This document shows, one piece after another, positions 33,802-43,965 of a DNA stretch of 64,000 nt (its first letter is position 1; each line of letters opens with the position of its first letter). Below the pieces are notes generated by a model. That model was given only the letters and a program-made list of their open reading frames with translations, did not search any database and was not told the DNA's origin. Source of the DNA: Prescottella agglutinans (GTDB taxonomy: Bacteria > Actinomycetota > Actinomycetes > Mycobacteriales > Mycobacteriaceae). The position numbers and the translations under genes were made by a program. The stretch lies in the NCBI RefSeq assembly GCF_004011865.1, contig NZ_RKLP01000013.1, positions 143,467-207,466 on the forward strand. The letters are read 5' to 3'.

Positions 33802-34752
33802 GTGGCTGGTGGTCTTGTCGCCCTCTTGGACGACGTCGCAGCGATCGCGAAAGCGGCCGCGGCATCCATCGACGACGTCGGCGCTGCGGCCGGCAAGGCA
33901 AGCATCAAGGCGGCTGGGGTGGTCGTGGACGACACCGCCGTCACGCCCCGCTACGTGCACGGCTTCTCGCCGAAGCGGGAGCTGCCGATCATCCGCAAGA
34001 TCGCGATCGGGTCGATCCGTAACAAGCTCCTGATCATCCTGCCGGTGGCGATGATCCTCAGCCAGTTCCTGCCGCAGGCGCTGCCCTATCTGCTGATCGC
34101 CGGCGGTCTGTTCCTTTGCTACGAGGGCGCCGAGAAGGTCTACGAGGCGCTCACCGGCGGTCACCAGGAGGACGAGGACACGACGGCCGATCAGGACGCG
34201 CCCGAGCGCGAGAAGGCCATGGTCAGCAGTGCGATCCGCACCGACCTGATCCTGTCCGCCGAGATCATGGTGATCTCCCTGTCGTCGGTCGAGGACGAAC
34301 CGTTCTTCACCCGACTGATGGTCCTCATCGTCGTCGCGATCCTCATCACCATCCTCGTGTACGGCGTCGTCGCCCTCATCGTGAAGATGGACGACGTGGG
34401 CCTCGCGCTCGCCCAGCGCAAGTCGACGGCCAGCCAGCGGATCGGCCGCGGCCTCGTGGCTGCCATGCCGAAGGTGATGGCGGTGCTCACGGTCGTCGGC
34501 ATCGCCGCCATGCTGTGGGTCGGCGGCCACATCCTCCTCGTCAACGTCGGCGAAGCCGGATTCCACTGGCCGGCGGATCGTCTGCACGACCTCGAACACT
34601 GGTCCGGTGAACTCGTGCACGGCGGCTTCGGTGGCGTCCTGTCGTGGACCGCGGGCACCGTGGCGTCCGCCGTCGTCGGACTCATCGTCGGCGCGATCGC
34701 CGTGCTGATCGCGCACCTGATTCCGACGCGGAAGAAGAGCGCAGCGCACTGA
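33802..34752 (+). CDS. DUF808 family membrane protein
   Basis: A 316-residue integral membrane protein. The opening AGGLVALLDDVAAIAKAAAA then DDTAVTPRYVHGFSPKRELP is diagnostic for DUF808 (YedI-like). About five TM helices follow. GTG start with GGAGG 5 bases upstream. No function is known. Confidence 0.85.
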   Translation: MAGGLVALLDDVAAIAKAAAASIDDVGAAAGKASIKAAGVVVDDTAVTPRYVHGFSPKRELPIIRKIAIGSIRNKLLIILPVAMILSQFLPQALPYLLIAGGLFLCYEGAEKVYEALTGGHQEDEDTTADQDAPEREKAMVSSAIRTDLILSAEIMVISLSSVEDEPFFTRLMVLIVVAILITILVYGVVALIVKMDDVGLALAQRKSTASQRIGRGLVAAMPKVMAVLTVVGIAAMLWVGGHILLVNVGEAGFHWPADRLHDLEHWSGELVHGGFGGVLSWTAGTVASAVVGLIVGAIAVLIAHLIPTRKKSAAH

Positions 34753-34800
34753 CGGCCCGAGAATCACCTGGATGTCGGGGCTGCGCTGGATGAGCGCTCG

Positions 34801-36750
34801 CTAGGTCGTAGCTTCCTCCACGGTCGTGGTGGGGAACCGGCGCGCGACGTTCTCCGCGGTGGACGGGCCGGGAGCCCAGGCGGCGATCCACGGTCCCGTG
34901 CCCTCGGACTGGTCGAGGACGCCGGACTCGAGCCAGGTGTAGTCGCCGCCGAGCACGCTGCCGGCGATGCGATGGTCGGTCTCGTCGGTGTTCTCCCACA
35001 GCGCGGCGAACAGTCGGTCGATGCGCAGCCGGGACTGCTGACAGAAGGCGTCGGCCAGATCGGTGGCGGCCGCGCCCCTGGCCGGATCCTCGGTGCGTTC
35101 CATCTCGGCGCGCACGCAGGCCGCCGACATGGCGAACAGTTCGGCGCCGATGTCGACGATGCGGCCGAGGAAGGACTGGTGCTTCTCCATGCCGGCCTGC
35201 CAGCGTGCCATGCCGTAGAACGTGGACCGTGCCAGCTTGCGCGCATTGCGCTCGACGAACCGCAGATGTGTTGCCAGCGAATTGAATTCACCGTAGGAGT
35301 TGGGCAGTTGCCCCTTCCCGGAGACCAGGTGCGGCAGCCACTTGGCGTAGAATCCGCTGGCCCCGAGCGCGGCCTTGGCCTTGTGCTGCATGTCCGCCTT
35401 GGGGTCGGCCAGGTCGCCGGCGGCGGTCAGGTGCGCGTCGACGGCTTCGCGGGCGATGAGCAGTCGCATGATCTCGCTCGACCCCTCGAAGATCCGGTTG
35501 ATACGCAGGTCCCGCACCAGTTGTTCGGCCGGCACCGCGCGTTCACCGCGGGCGGCCAGCGACTCGGCCGTCTCGTAGCCGCGCCCGCCGCGGATCTGGA
35601 TGAGTTCGTCGGCGATCCGGCAGGCCATCTCGCTGGCCCACAACTTGGCGAGCGCGGCCTCGATGCGGATGTCGTTGCGGCCCTCGTCGGCCATCTGGCC
35701 GGACAGATCCAGCACGGCTTCCAGCGCGAACGTGGTGGCCGCGATGAACGAGATCTTCGCCTCCACGGCGCCGTGACCGCCGATCGGCTTGCCCCACTGC
35801 ACCCGCTCGGCGGACCACTCGCGGGCGATCTTGAGGGACCACTTGCCGGCCGCGGTACACATCGCGGGCAGCGCCAGCCTGCCGGTGTTCAGCGTGGTCA
35901 ACGCGATTTTCAGGCCGTCGCCCTCGCGCCCGATGAGGTTCTCGGCGGGGACACGCACCCGGTGCAGTCGGGTGACGCCGTTCTCGATTCCCCGCAGACC
36001 CATGAAGGCGTTGCGGCGTTCGACGGTGATGCCGGGCGAGTCCGCCTCGACCACGAACGCGCTGATTCCGCCGCGGTGGTCCCCTTCGCGTGGCACCCGC
36101 GCCATCACCACCAGTAGTTCGGCGACGACGCCGTTGGTGGTCCACAGCTTGACGCCGTCGAGCAGGTAGGCCGAACCGTCCTCGGTCGGGGTCGCGGTAC
36201 AGGCCATCCGCGCCGGGTCCGAGCCCACGTCGGGTTCGGTCAGCAGGAACGCCGAAACAGCGCCTCTCGCGCAGCGCGGCAGGAACTTTCGCTTCTGTTC
36301 GTCGGTGCCGGCCAGCTTCAGCGGCTCCGGCACGCCGATCGACTGGTGCGCCGACAACAGTGCCGCGATGCTCGGGTGCACCGACGACACCACCATCAGC
36401 GCGCGGTTGTAGGCGACCTGCGACAGGCCGAGTCCGCCGTACTCGGTGGGCACCTTGAACCCGAAGCAGCCTCGTTCGGCCAGACCGGCGACGTACTCGT
36501 CGGGGATGCGGGCGTCCCGCTCGATCACCGACCCGTCGAGGCCGCGGCAGTACTCCTCCAGTTCGGCGATGAACGCCTCGGTCCGTGCCTCCTCGGCGGC
36601 CGTGGGCCGGGGAAAGGGGTGTACCAGGTCGAGCCGGAACCGGCCGAGAAACAACTCCTTGGCGAACGAGGGCTTGTCCCAGCCACCCTCGCGCGCTTCC
36701 TCGGCGACCGCTCTCGCCTGTTCTTCCGTCACCTCGGTGGGTGCAACCAT
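34801..36750 (-). CDS. Acyl-CoA dehydrogenase (long form)
   Basis: A 649-residue FAD enzyme. The N-terminal helical domain (about 70-160) leads to the beta domain (LTEPDVGSDPARMACTATPT and LWTTNG). The C-terminal helical domain (FIAATTFALEAVLDLSGQMA, then QIRGGRGYETAESLAARGER) covers about 310-430. About 200 extra C-terminal residues mark the long-chain or FadE-type group. It catalyses the first beta-oxidation step on an unidentified acyl-CoA. It is divergent from a LysR gene across 112 bases, so LysR control is likely. Confidence 0.85.
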   Translation of the reverse strand: MVAPTEVTEEQARAVAEEAREGGWDKPSFAKELFLGRFRLDLVHPFPRPTAAEEARTEAFIAELEEYCRGLDGSVIERDARIPDEYVAGLAERGCFGFKVPTEYGGLGLSQVAYNRALMVVSSVHPSIAALLSAHQSIGVPEPLKLAGTDEQKRKFLPRCARGAVSAFLLTEPDVGSDPARMACTATPTEDGSAYLLDGVKLWTTNGVVAELLVVMARVPREGDHRGGISAFVVEADSPGITVERRNAFMGLRGIENGVTRLHRVRVPAENLIGREGDGLKIALTTLNTGRLALPAMCTAAGKWSLKIAREWSAERVQWGKPIGGHGAVEAKISFIAATTFALEAVLDLSGQMADEGRNDIRIEAALAKLWASEMACRIADELIQIRGGRGYETAESLAARGERAVPAEQLVRDLRINRIFEGSSEIMRLLIAREAVDAHLTAAGDLADPKADMQHKAKAALGASGFYAKWLPHLVSGKGQLPNSYGEFNSLATHLRFVERNARKLARSTFYGMARWQAGMEKHQSFLGRIVDIGAELFAMSAACVRAEMERTEDPARGAAATDLADAFCQQSRLRIDRLFAALWENTDETDHRIAGSVLGGDYTWLESGVLDQSEGTGPWIAAWAPGPSTAENVARRFPTTTVEEATT

Positions 36751-36862
36751 GATCCGCCTCCTCGAAGAGCGCGATCGAAGAACCTATCCGCAAAGCTACT
36801 GGCGAGTATTCCCCTCGATTCGGGTTTGCGAAACCCGTGCCAGAATCGATGCGGAGGTAACG

Positions 36863-37789
36863 ATGGTCAGCTCGGCAAGGCCCCCGGCGTACACGATGCG
36901 CCAATTGTTCGTTTTCGTCGCGGTGGCCGAGACCGGCACCATCCGCGCCGCGGCCGACCGGCTCCACGTCTCCCAGTCCGCGGTGTCGCTCGCGATCACC
37001 GAACTCGAACGCGGACTGAAGTCGCAGCTGTGCGTGCGCCGCCGCGCCCACGGCGTCCAGCTGACGCCGACCGGCGAGCGGGTGCTGACGCGGGCGAAGG
37101 CCCTGCTCGAGCAGGCCGGGGACCTCGCGGCGGAGGCGTCGGGCACCGCGGGCGTCCTCACCGGCCCACTCGCGATCGGTTGCTACTCCTCGCTCGGCCC
37201 GACCCTGCTGCCCCGGCTGCTCTACGAGTTCAACCAGCTGCATCCACAGGTGACGGTCGACTTCGTCGAGGACACCCAGGACCGGCTCGAGCAGCGCCTG
37301 ATGACGGGCGAACTGGACCTCGCCATCGTCTACGACCTCGACCTGTCGCCCGAGCTGCGGCGAACCCGCATGGATACCCGCCAGCCGGCGATCCTGCTGC
37401 CCGCCGATCACCGGCTGGCCGGCGCCCCCGTCGTCGAACTGGCCGAACTCGCCGACGAGCCGATGGTGCTGCTCGACGCGCCACCGAGTTCGTTCCACGC
37501 GCTGCAGATGTGCAGCCGGGCCGGGTTCACGCCGCAGATCAGATTCCGCCCGAAGAATTTCGAGACCGCCCGCGCACTGGTGGGCCGCGGTTTCGGCTGG
37601 ACCCTGCTGATCCAGCGCCCCCAGCTCGACGTCACCTACGAGGGGCTCGACGTCGTCGTCCGGCCTGAGGTGGAGCCTCCGGTGCCGGAGGTCGACATCC
37701 TGCTGGTGTGGTCGCAGGATGCGCTCCTCAGCCGGGCGGCGCGGGCGTTCGTGGAGTTCGCGGCGGACGGCGACGGCAGCCCGTTCTGA
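36863..37789 (+). CDS. LysR family transcriptional regulator
   Basis: A 308-residue LTTR with an N-terminal HTH (AVAETGTIRAAADRLHVSQS then AVSLAITELERGLKSQLCVR) and a periplasmic-binding-protein-like effector domain (about 95-300). ATG start with GGAGG 5 bases upstream. The divergent acyl-CoA dehydrogenase or the downstream transporter/monooxygenase operon is the likely target. Confidence 0.88.
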   Translation: MVSSARPPAYTMRQLFVFVAVAETGTIRAAADRLHVSQSAVSLAITELERGLKSQLCVRRRAHGVQLTPTGERVLTRAKALLEQAGDLAAEASGTAGVLTGPLAIGCYSSLGPTLLPRLLYEFNQLHPQVTVDFVEDTQDRLEQRLMTGELDLAIVYDLDLSPELRRTRMDTRQPAILLPADHRLAGAPVVELAELADEPMVLLDAPPSSFHALQMCSRAGFTPQIRFRPKNFETARALVGRGFGWTLLIQRPQLDVTYEGLDVVVRPEVEPPVPEVDILLVWSQDALLSRAARAFVEFAADGDGSPF

Positions 37790-37802
37790 CCGGTGTCGGG
37801 GT

Positions 37803-37816
37803 CGTCACATGTGACG
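37803..37816. promoter_or_regulatory. 14-bp perfect palindrome
   Basis: CGTCACATGTGACG lies 13 bases after the lysR stop and 234 bases before the transporter gene. It could be an operator (GntR- or CRP-like spacing) for the downstream operon. Confidence 0.3.
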
Positions 37817-38050
37817 AGCTTCCGCGCGACATCGGAGACCCGTCGGGGCAGGATTCGCTGTGGCGGTCCGCCTCTCCGGCCGATACCGCACCGGGTGTTG
37901 CCATCCCCAGGATTCCTGTGCAAGCACCCCGTTTTCTTGCGCTTTTCACGCGATGTGATCCAGGTCAAGATGTCCTGCAGGCCGCTTTGTCGGCACGCGC
38001 GCAGGTGGGTTCTTCCCGGCGCGCTTCCAGAGTTGAAAGGCACCCGAACC

Positions 38051-39376
38051 ATGACGGCAACCATGGCTGCGGCTCCGCCGCAGGAGTTGCACCGCAGGGC
38101 CCGCAAGGCCGCGCTCGGCAGCTTCGTCGGCACCGCGATCGAGTGGTACGACTTCTTCATCTACGGCACGGCTGCCGCGCTGGTGCTCGGTCACCAGTTC
38201 TTCCCGAACTCCTCGGACCTGGCCGGCACCCTGGCCTCGTTCGCGACCCTGGCCGTCGGCTTCGTCGCGCGCCCCATCGGTGGCGTCGTCATGGGTCACT
38301 TCGGTGACCGCGTCGGCCGCAAGTCGATGCTCGTCATCTCGCTGCTGCTCATGGGCTTCGCGACCGTCGGCATCGGCGTGCTGCCGAACTACGACGCGAT
38401 CGGCGTGTTCGCCCCGATCCTGCTGGTGACGCTGCGCTTCATCCAGGGCCTCGGCGTGGGCGGCGAGTGGGGCGGCGCGGTGCTCGTCGCCACCGAGAAC
38501 GCCCCCGCGGGCCGCAAGGGCCTCTACGGCGCGGCCCCGCAGATCGGCGTCCCGGCCGGTGTCCTCGTCGCGAACCTCGTCTACCTGCCGCTGACCGCCT
38601 TCATGAGCGACGAGACGTTCAAGGCGTGGGGCTGGCGCATCCCGTTCCTGCTCAGCGCCGTCCTGGTCCTGGTCGCGATGTGGATCCGTCTCGGTCTCGA
38701 GGAGAGCAACGAGTTCCAGGAGACCAGGGACCAGGCGCAGCCGGACAAGCTGCCGATCGTCGAGGTCCTCACCAAGCACTGGAAGACGGTTCTGCTGGCG
38801 GGCGGCACGTTCATCGCCACCAACGGCATTGCGTACGCCTACATGGTCTACGTCCTCAAGTACGGCGAGACCGAACTGGGCTTCAGCAAGACCACGATGC
38901 TGTTCCTGCTGATCGGCTCGTGCCCGTTCTGGATGGGCGGCATGGCGTACAGCGCGTGGAAGTCCGACACCCTGGGCCGCCGCACCGTCTACGTCCGCAG
39001 TTCGATCGCGCTCGTCGTCGTGGCCGCCGCGTTCTTCCCGCTCATGGACACCGCGGTGCTGCCGCTCATGGCCGTCACGATGATCGCGATGGGCTTCGTC
39101 CTCGGCTGCTGCGCCGGCCCACAGTCCGCGCTGTTCGCGGAGCTGTTCCCGCCGGCGATCCGCTACTCGGGTGCCTCCCTCGGCTACCAGATCGGCGCCA
39201 TCCTCGGTGGCGGCCTCGCCCCGATCATCGCCACCGCGCTGTACGCGAGCTTCGACACGTCGCTCGCGATCACCGGCTACTTCGTGCTGATCGCGCTGAT
39301 CAGCCTCGCCAGCATTCTCGTGCTGAAGGTTCCCGGTACCAAGTCCTCCCGTCCGATCGAGCAGGAAGCGGAGTAA
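38051..39376 (+). CDS. MFS transporter, metabolite:H+ symporter (MHS) type
   Basis: A 441-residue, 12-TM transporter. It opens with the MHS signature GSFVGTAIEWYDFFIYGTAA and has the loop 2-3 motif GHFGDRVGRKSML and RFIQGLGVGGEWGGAVLVATENAP. Relatives import aromatic or dicarboxylic acids with protons. The FAD-dependent hydroxylase starts 4 bases after its stop, so it probably imports that enzyme's substrate. Confidence 0.88.
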   Translation: MTATMAAAPPQELHRRARKAALGSFVGTAIEWYDFFIYGTAAALVLGHQFFPNSSDLAGTLASFATLAVGFVARPIGGVVMGHFGDRVGRKSMLVISLLLMGFATVGIGVLPNYDAIGVFAPILLVTLRFIQGLGVGGEWGGAVLVATENAPAGRKGLYGAAPQIGVPAGVLVANLVYLPLTAFMSDETFKAWGWRIPFLLSAVLVLVAMWIRLGLEESNEFQETRDQAQPDKLPIVEVLTKHWKTVLLAGGTFIATNGIAYAYMVYVLKYGETELGFSKTTMLFLLIGSCPFWMGGMAYSAWKSDTLGRRTVYVRSSIALVVVAAAFFPLMDTAVLPLMAVTMIAMGFVLGCCAGPQSALFAELFPPAIRYSGASLGYQIGAILGGGLAPIIATALYASFDTSLAITGYFVLIALISLASILVLKVPGTKSSRPIEQEAE

Positions 39377-39380
39377 GTCA

Positions 39381-41297
39381 GTGTCGACCTACTACCAGCC
39401 CAAGAAGTACCCGGCCTCGACCTTCGATTCGATGGCGGCCACCGACGAGACGCTGCCCGTCGTCATCGTCGGCGCCGGCCCCGTCGGCATGGCCGTCGCG
39501 CTCGGCCTCGCACAGCGCGGCATCCCCGTCACGATCCTCGAGGCCGCCGACCAGGTGTCGTTCGGCAGCCGCGCCATCTGCATCTCCCGCCACAGCCTCG
39601 AGGCCGCCGCGCGCCTCGGCTTCGGCGTCGAGCTCGAGAAGGTCGTCCTGCCGTGGGTCGGCGGCCGCAGCTTCTACCGTGACCAGCAGGTGCTGCACTT
39701 CCAGATGCGCAACGCCGACCACGACGTGCGCCCGCCCATGATCAACGTCTCCCAGTCGGAGTTCGAGCAGATCATGGTCGACACGATCGAGGCGCATCCG
39801 CTCATCACGCTGCACTGGTCGGCGAGCATCGCCGGCGTGCTGCGCGCCGACGACGAGGTCACCCTCGAGATCGACACGGCCGACGGCAAGCGCCACCTGC
39901 GCGCCCGCTGGGTCGTGGCTGCCGACGGTGGCCGCAGCCGCATGCGCGAGCTGGCCGGACTTCGGCTGCAGGGCAACAACTACGACGGCCGCTACGTCAT
40001 CGCCGACATCCACTGGGAGTCGGAGCTGCCCGCCGAGCGCATGGTCTGGTTCGATCCGCCGAGCAACCCCGGCTCGACGATCATCATGCACAAGCAGCCC
40101 AAGAACATCTGGCGTATCGACTACCAGCTGGATCCGTCCGAGGACGCCGAGATCGAGACCCAGGAGGACCGCATCCGGGACCGCATCACGCGGCACCTGG
40201 AGTGGCTGCAGAACGATCTGCCCTGGACGCTCGAGTGGCACGGCTTCTACAGCGCCCGCGCCCTCGCGCTCGAGGACTTCACCCACGGCCGCCTCCTGTT
40301 CGCCGGCGACGCCGCCCACCTGGTGCCGATCTTCGGTGTCCGAGGCCTCAACTCGGGCATGGAGGACGCCGAGACCCTCGCGTGGCAGCTGGCCGCGGTG
40401 ATCCAGGGCAACGCCGGCACCGAACTGCTGCAGGCGTACTCGGTGGAGCGTCACGACGCGTGGCGGCAGAACGTGGCGAACGCCGGCAAGAGCACGCTCA
40501 TCATGTCGCCCGGCAGCCACGGCTACCTGACGACGCGCGACGCGATCCTCGCGCTGGCCGTCAACCGCCCCGAGTTCAGCCACCTCATCAACCCGCGTCA
40601 GTCCAGCGCCACCAACGCGCGGATCTCGCCGCTCACGTGGCCCACCCCGGCCGACGTCGCGGGCGTCGCCGCAGGCGACCCGGTCGACGACCGTCGTGTG
40701 GTCACCGTCGACGGCACCGAGACGTCGCTCAACAAGTTGCGCGGCACCGGTTTCGCTGTGCTCGGCGTGAACGTCGACGCCCCCGCGCTGGCCGGCGCGG
40801 CCGCGACCCTCGCCGGCGCCCTCGCGCCGGAGTCGGTGCGCGCCATCCTGATCGGCTCGGACACGTCCGACGCCAGCGTCTCCGTGATTCCCGACGCCGA
40901 CGGCGGGATCGTGGCCGCCCTCGGCGCCCGCGACGGCGAGGTGTTCGTGATCCGCCCCGACGGCCTGCTGCTGTGCCGCATCGACGGTGTCGGCCGCATC
41001 GAGGACGTCGCCCGCCACCTGAGCCTGGGCGACGCCCCGGCCGGTGCCAGCGCCGCCGTCGACAGCGGACCGGCGATCGACCCGGCCGAACTCCGCCGCG
41101 AGAACGTGTGGATGGGCCTGTCCGACGCCCTCGACCAGGTCGGCGAGAACGATCGCGAGGGGTTCCTCGCCCGCCTCGCTCTCGTGCTCGGTTCGCAGGT
41201 GGGACAGCGTGAGTTCGAGGAGGCCATCGCGGCCGCCGCCGATCCGTCGCTCACCGTTCCGGCCGACCAGGACGCGGACGCCACCATCGGTGGCTGA
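39381..41297 (+). CDS. FAD-dependent aromatic hydroxylase (MhpA / phenol-hydroxylase type)
   Basis: A 638-residue class-A flavoprotein monooxygenase. Features are the dinucleotide-binding GAGPVGMAVALGLA (about residues 31-44), the DG motif AADGGRSRMRELAG and GDAAHLVPIFGVRGLNSGM (about 311-329). A C-terminal thioredoxin-like domain and an unusual extra tail of about 80 residues follow. Closest in pattern to 3-(3-hydroxyphenyl)propionate hydroxylases, which add a hydroxyl ortho or para to a phenol. GTG start, coupled to the upstream transporter. The exact phenolic substrate is unknown. Confidence 0.8.
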   Translation: MSTYYQPKKYPASTFDSMAATDETLPVVIVGAGPVGMAVALGLAQRGIPVTILEAADQVSFGSRAICISRHSLEAAARLGFGVELEKVVLPWVGGRSFYRDQQVLHFQMRNADHDVRPPMINVSQSEFEQIMVDTIEAHPLITLHWSASIAGVLRADDEVTLEIDTADGKRHLRARWVVAADGGRSRMRELAGLRLQGNNYDGRYVIADIHWESELPAERMVWFDPPSNPGSTIIMHKQPKNIWRIDYQLDPSEDAEIETQEDRIRDRITRHLEWLQNDLPWTLEWHGFYSARALALEDFTHGRLLFAGDAAHLVPIFGVRGLNSGMEDAETLAWQLAAVIQGNAGTELLQAYSVERHDAWRQNVANAGKSTLIMSPGSHGYLTTRDAILALAVNRPEFSHLINPRQSSATNARISPLTWPTPADVAGVAAGDPVDDRRVVTVDGTETSLNKLRGTGFAVLGVNVDAPALAGAAATLAGALAPESVRAILIGSDTSDASVSVIPDADGGIVAALGARDGEVFVIRPDGLLLCRIDGVGRIEDVARHLSLGDAPAGASAAVDSGPAIDPAELRRENVWMGLSDALDQVGENDREGFLARLALVLGSQVGQREFEEAIAAAADPSLTVPADQDADATIGG

Positions 41298-41307
41298 GCA
41301 GATCTCC

Positions 41308-41348
41308 GCGACCGGGGCCGCACGGCACACGCCGGCGGCCCCGGTCGC
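41308..41348. terminator. Strong hairpin after the hydroxylase gene
   Basis: A perfect 13-bp GC-rich stem (GCGACCGGGGCCG at 41308-41320 with 41336-41348) begins 10 bases after the hydroxylase stop and has no T-tract. It directly precedes the truncated MFS coding sequence. Confidence 0.6.
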
Positions 41349-41371
41349 GTCTGTGTGGGGACGACCTCGGG

Positions 41372-42427
41372 ATGAGCCTGACCGCGTCCGGCGTGCTTCT
41401 CTCGTCGTACACGTTCGTGGGCGCGCTGCTGGGCAGTGCCGCAGGCGGATTCGTGGACAGGTGGGGTCGGCGCCGGATGCTGGCGCTCGCGCTGGCCGTC
41501 CTCGCGGCCGGCGCCGGGCTGGGTGCGGTCGGTCCCGGCATCCCGGCCCTGCTGTTCTCCCGGGTCCTCGAGGGGCTCGGCTTCATGGGCGTCGCGGTGT
41601 CCGCGCCCGCGATCATCACCGCGGTCGCGGGGGACCGGCATCGCCGGTTCGCGCTCGGCATGTGGGGGATCTACATGCCGCTCGGGCAGTTCCTCGCGAT
41701 CCTGCTGGGGCCGTGGGTGATCGGTGCGATCGGCTGGCGCGGGCTGTGGGCGGTCAACGCTGGGTTGCTGCTCGCGTGCGCGGCCCTGGTGGTGGCGGTG
41801 GTGCCTGTGGTGACGGCTGTCCCCCCGGTAACGCCCGATGGCGCGACACCAGCACCCGTGTGGCGCAATTCGGCCGCGGTGCTGCTGGCCGTCGCGTTCG
41901 GCACCTACTCGCTGCAGTACCTCGCGGTGATCGGGTTCCTGCCCACGATGTACGCCGCGGGCGGGTGGGCGGACACCTCCGCCGCGGTGCTCACGGCCCT
42001 CGTCGTCTTCGGCAACATAGTCGGCAACGTCAGTGCCGGTGTGCTGCTGCACCGGGGCGTGCGGCCCGGCACGCTCGTCGCGGTCGCCGCGACGTCCATG
42101 GGCCTGGCCGCCGTCGCCGTGTACGCCGGCTGGGCGCCGTTCGGCCTGTCCTACTCCGCCGCAGTCGCTTTCGCGCTGCTCGGCGGTCACCTGCCGGCCG
42201 CGGTGTTCGCGGCCGTTCCCACCGCCGCCCGGGGGCCGCGCGAGATCGGCCCGGTCAACGGGCTGGTGGTGCAGATGTCGAACGTCGGCTCGATCGTGGG
42301 ACCGCCGGCGGTCGCGTTCGTCGTCACCCACGTCGGCGGCTGGTCGCTGAGCCCGCTGGTGCTGACGACCGCCGCTGTGGCCTCCCTCGCCGCCGGGCTC
42401 GCCTTGCGGGCCCGGGAGTCTCGCTGA
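41372..42427 (+). pseudogene. MFS transporter lacking TM1 (5'-truncated)
   Basis: A 351-residue frame that begins inside an MFS protein. MSLTASGVLLSSYTFVGALL is the usual end of loop 1 and TM2, and GGFVDRWGRRRML is the loop 2-3 motif. TM1 and its periplasmic start are missing. Homology-like residues (Gly-Asp-Asp-Leu-Gly) extend only about 15 bases before the ATG, after which the sequence becomes the terminator hairpin of the previous gene. About 11 TM segments remain. It is either a decayed importer or a functional short form; no ribosome site is evident at 41372. Confidence 0.55.
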
Positions 42428-42547
42428 CGAGGTTTCACTCTCCATGGATGAGGCGCGTTCGCGTCGTGGCGGCTTAACCTGCTGTCCGGCGCCCCGCAGC
42501 CACGACGGACGGTCAGGCGTCGAACTGTCCCGCACTGAGGAGGTCTC

Positions 42548-43939
42548 GTGACAGAAGACGATTCGGCCTACGAGTTCGACGGGGGCTATCCGACGCCCGA
42601 GACGGTCGCGCGAGTGTACGACGAGGTGGACCTGCAACGAGCGGTGTCGGCCTATCGGCTCTTCTTCCCGACCGTGTCCGGACTGGCGATCTTCAAGGGG
42701 AACAACGCCGTCGGGGTGTTCGAGAACAGAGTCTTCGGAACCCTGGAGACGAAGCCGAAGCACGTCGGGTTCACCCTCAACTCGGACACACCGTATGCGC
42801 CGGTCCTACTTGATCTCAGGGACGGGCCGCTGGTGATCGAGCTGCCCCCGGGCCCGCTGATCTGCGTCGCGATGGACCTCAACCAGCGCTGGGTGCTGGA
42901 CATGGGCCTTCCGGGGCCCGATGCCGGACACGGCGGACAGCACCTGCTGGTCCCGCCGGACTACGACCAGGAGATCCCGGACGGCTACTACGTCGGTAGG
43001 TCCACGACGTACCGGGTGCTCGGTGGAATCCGGTCGCTGCCGGTGGGCGGCGACGTGAAGGGTGCGACCGAGCGGTTGCGGACGGTGAATGTCCGTCCGC
43101 TCGACCCGACACGGGAGTGGGCCGCGCCGACATGGCTGGACCTGACGCAGGCTCCGCAGGACACCACGCCGCTCCGGTGGGAGAACGGCATCGGCTACTG
43201 GCAGGCGCTGCACGAGGTCGTCGACACCGAGCCCGCCCTGCCGGAGTTCCACATCGCCTACGGCGACCTGGCCGCGCTCGGCATCGCCAAGGGGCAACCG
43301 TTCGCGCCCGACGCGCGGATGACGGAGATCCTCGAGCGCGCGGCTCGCATCGGTAGTGCGCAGATGCGGGTTCAGTCATTCGCCGATCGTCGCCCCGATC
43401 GCGTCGTGTGGTCGGATAGGCGCTGGGAGTGGGCTGCGCTGCGGTTCGAGAACGGCGACTTCGAGCGGCCCGACTCGCTTGACGTCGAGGCGCGCGAGAA
43501 GTGGTTCTATCAGGCGATCGGCGCCTCACCCGCCATGTTCCGCCGGGACCCGGCCGCGGGCTCGCTGTACTGGCTGGGGGTCCGCGACAGCACCGGCGCG
43601 TACCTCGACGGGGGACGCACCTATCGGCTCACCGTTCCCCAGCCGGTTCCCGGCAAACTCTTCTGGTCCGTCTCGGTCTACGACGCCCGGACCCGCAGTC
43701 AGATCCAGACGGAGCAGACCGAGGCGGTGCTGAGTTCGCTGTTCGACTTCGGTGACGTCGAGGGTTCGGACTCGATCGACCTGTGGTTCGGACCCACGGC
43801 CCCCGCCGATCACGCGGGCCGGTGGATCCAGACCCTTCCCGGCTCGGGCTGGTTCGTGTACTTCCGCGTGTACGGCCCCGAGGCGCACGCCTTCGACGGC
43901 AGTTGGAAGCCCGGCGACTTCGAGCAGGTCGGCACCTGA
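42548..43939 (+). CDS. DUF1254/DUF1214 domain protein
   Basis: A 463-residue protein. The N-terminal DUF1254 includes GYPTPETVARVYDEVDLQRA and GFTLNSDTPYAPVLLDLRDG. The C-terminal DUF1214 part includes FWSVSVYDARTRSQIQTEQT and GRWIQTLPGSGWFVYFRVYG. It has no signal peptide here. GTG start with GAGGAGG upstream. The family is widespread in mycobacteria and proteobacteria without a proven activity. It converges on the IclR gene. Confidence 0.8.
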   Translation: MTEDDSAYEFDGGYPTPETVARVYDEVDLQRAVSAYRLFFPTVSGLAIFKGNNAVGVFENRVFGTLETKPKHVGFTLNSDTPYAPVLLDLRDGPLVIELPPGPLICVAMDLNQRWVLDMGLPGPDAGHGGQHLLVPPDYDQEIPDGYYVGRSTTYRVLGGIRSLPVGGDVKGATERLRTVNVRPLDPTREWAAPTWLDLTQAPQDTTPLRWENGIGYWQALHEVVDTEPALPEFHIAYGDLAALGIAKGQPFAPDARMTEILERAARIGSAQMRVQSFADRRPDRVVWSDRRWEWAALRFENGDFERPDSLDVEAREKWFYQAIGASPAMFRRDPAAGSLYWLGVRDSTGAYLDGGRTYRLTVPQPVPGKLFWSVSVYDARTRSQIQTEQTEAVLSSLFDFGDVEGSDSIDLWFGPTAPADHAGRWIQTLPGSGWFVYFRVYGPEAHAFDGSWKPGDFEQVGT

Positions 43940-43965
43940 GGGTCGCCGACCGGCCGCCGCGGCGA

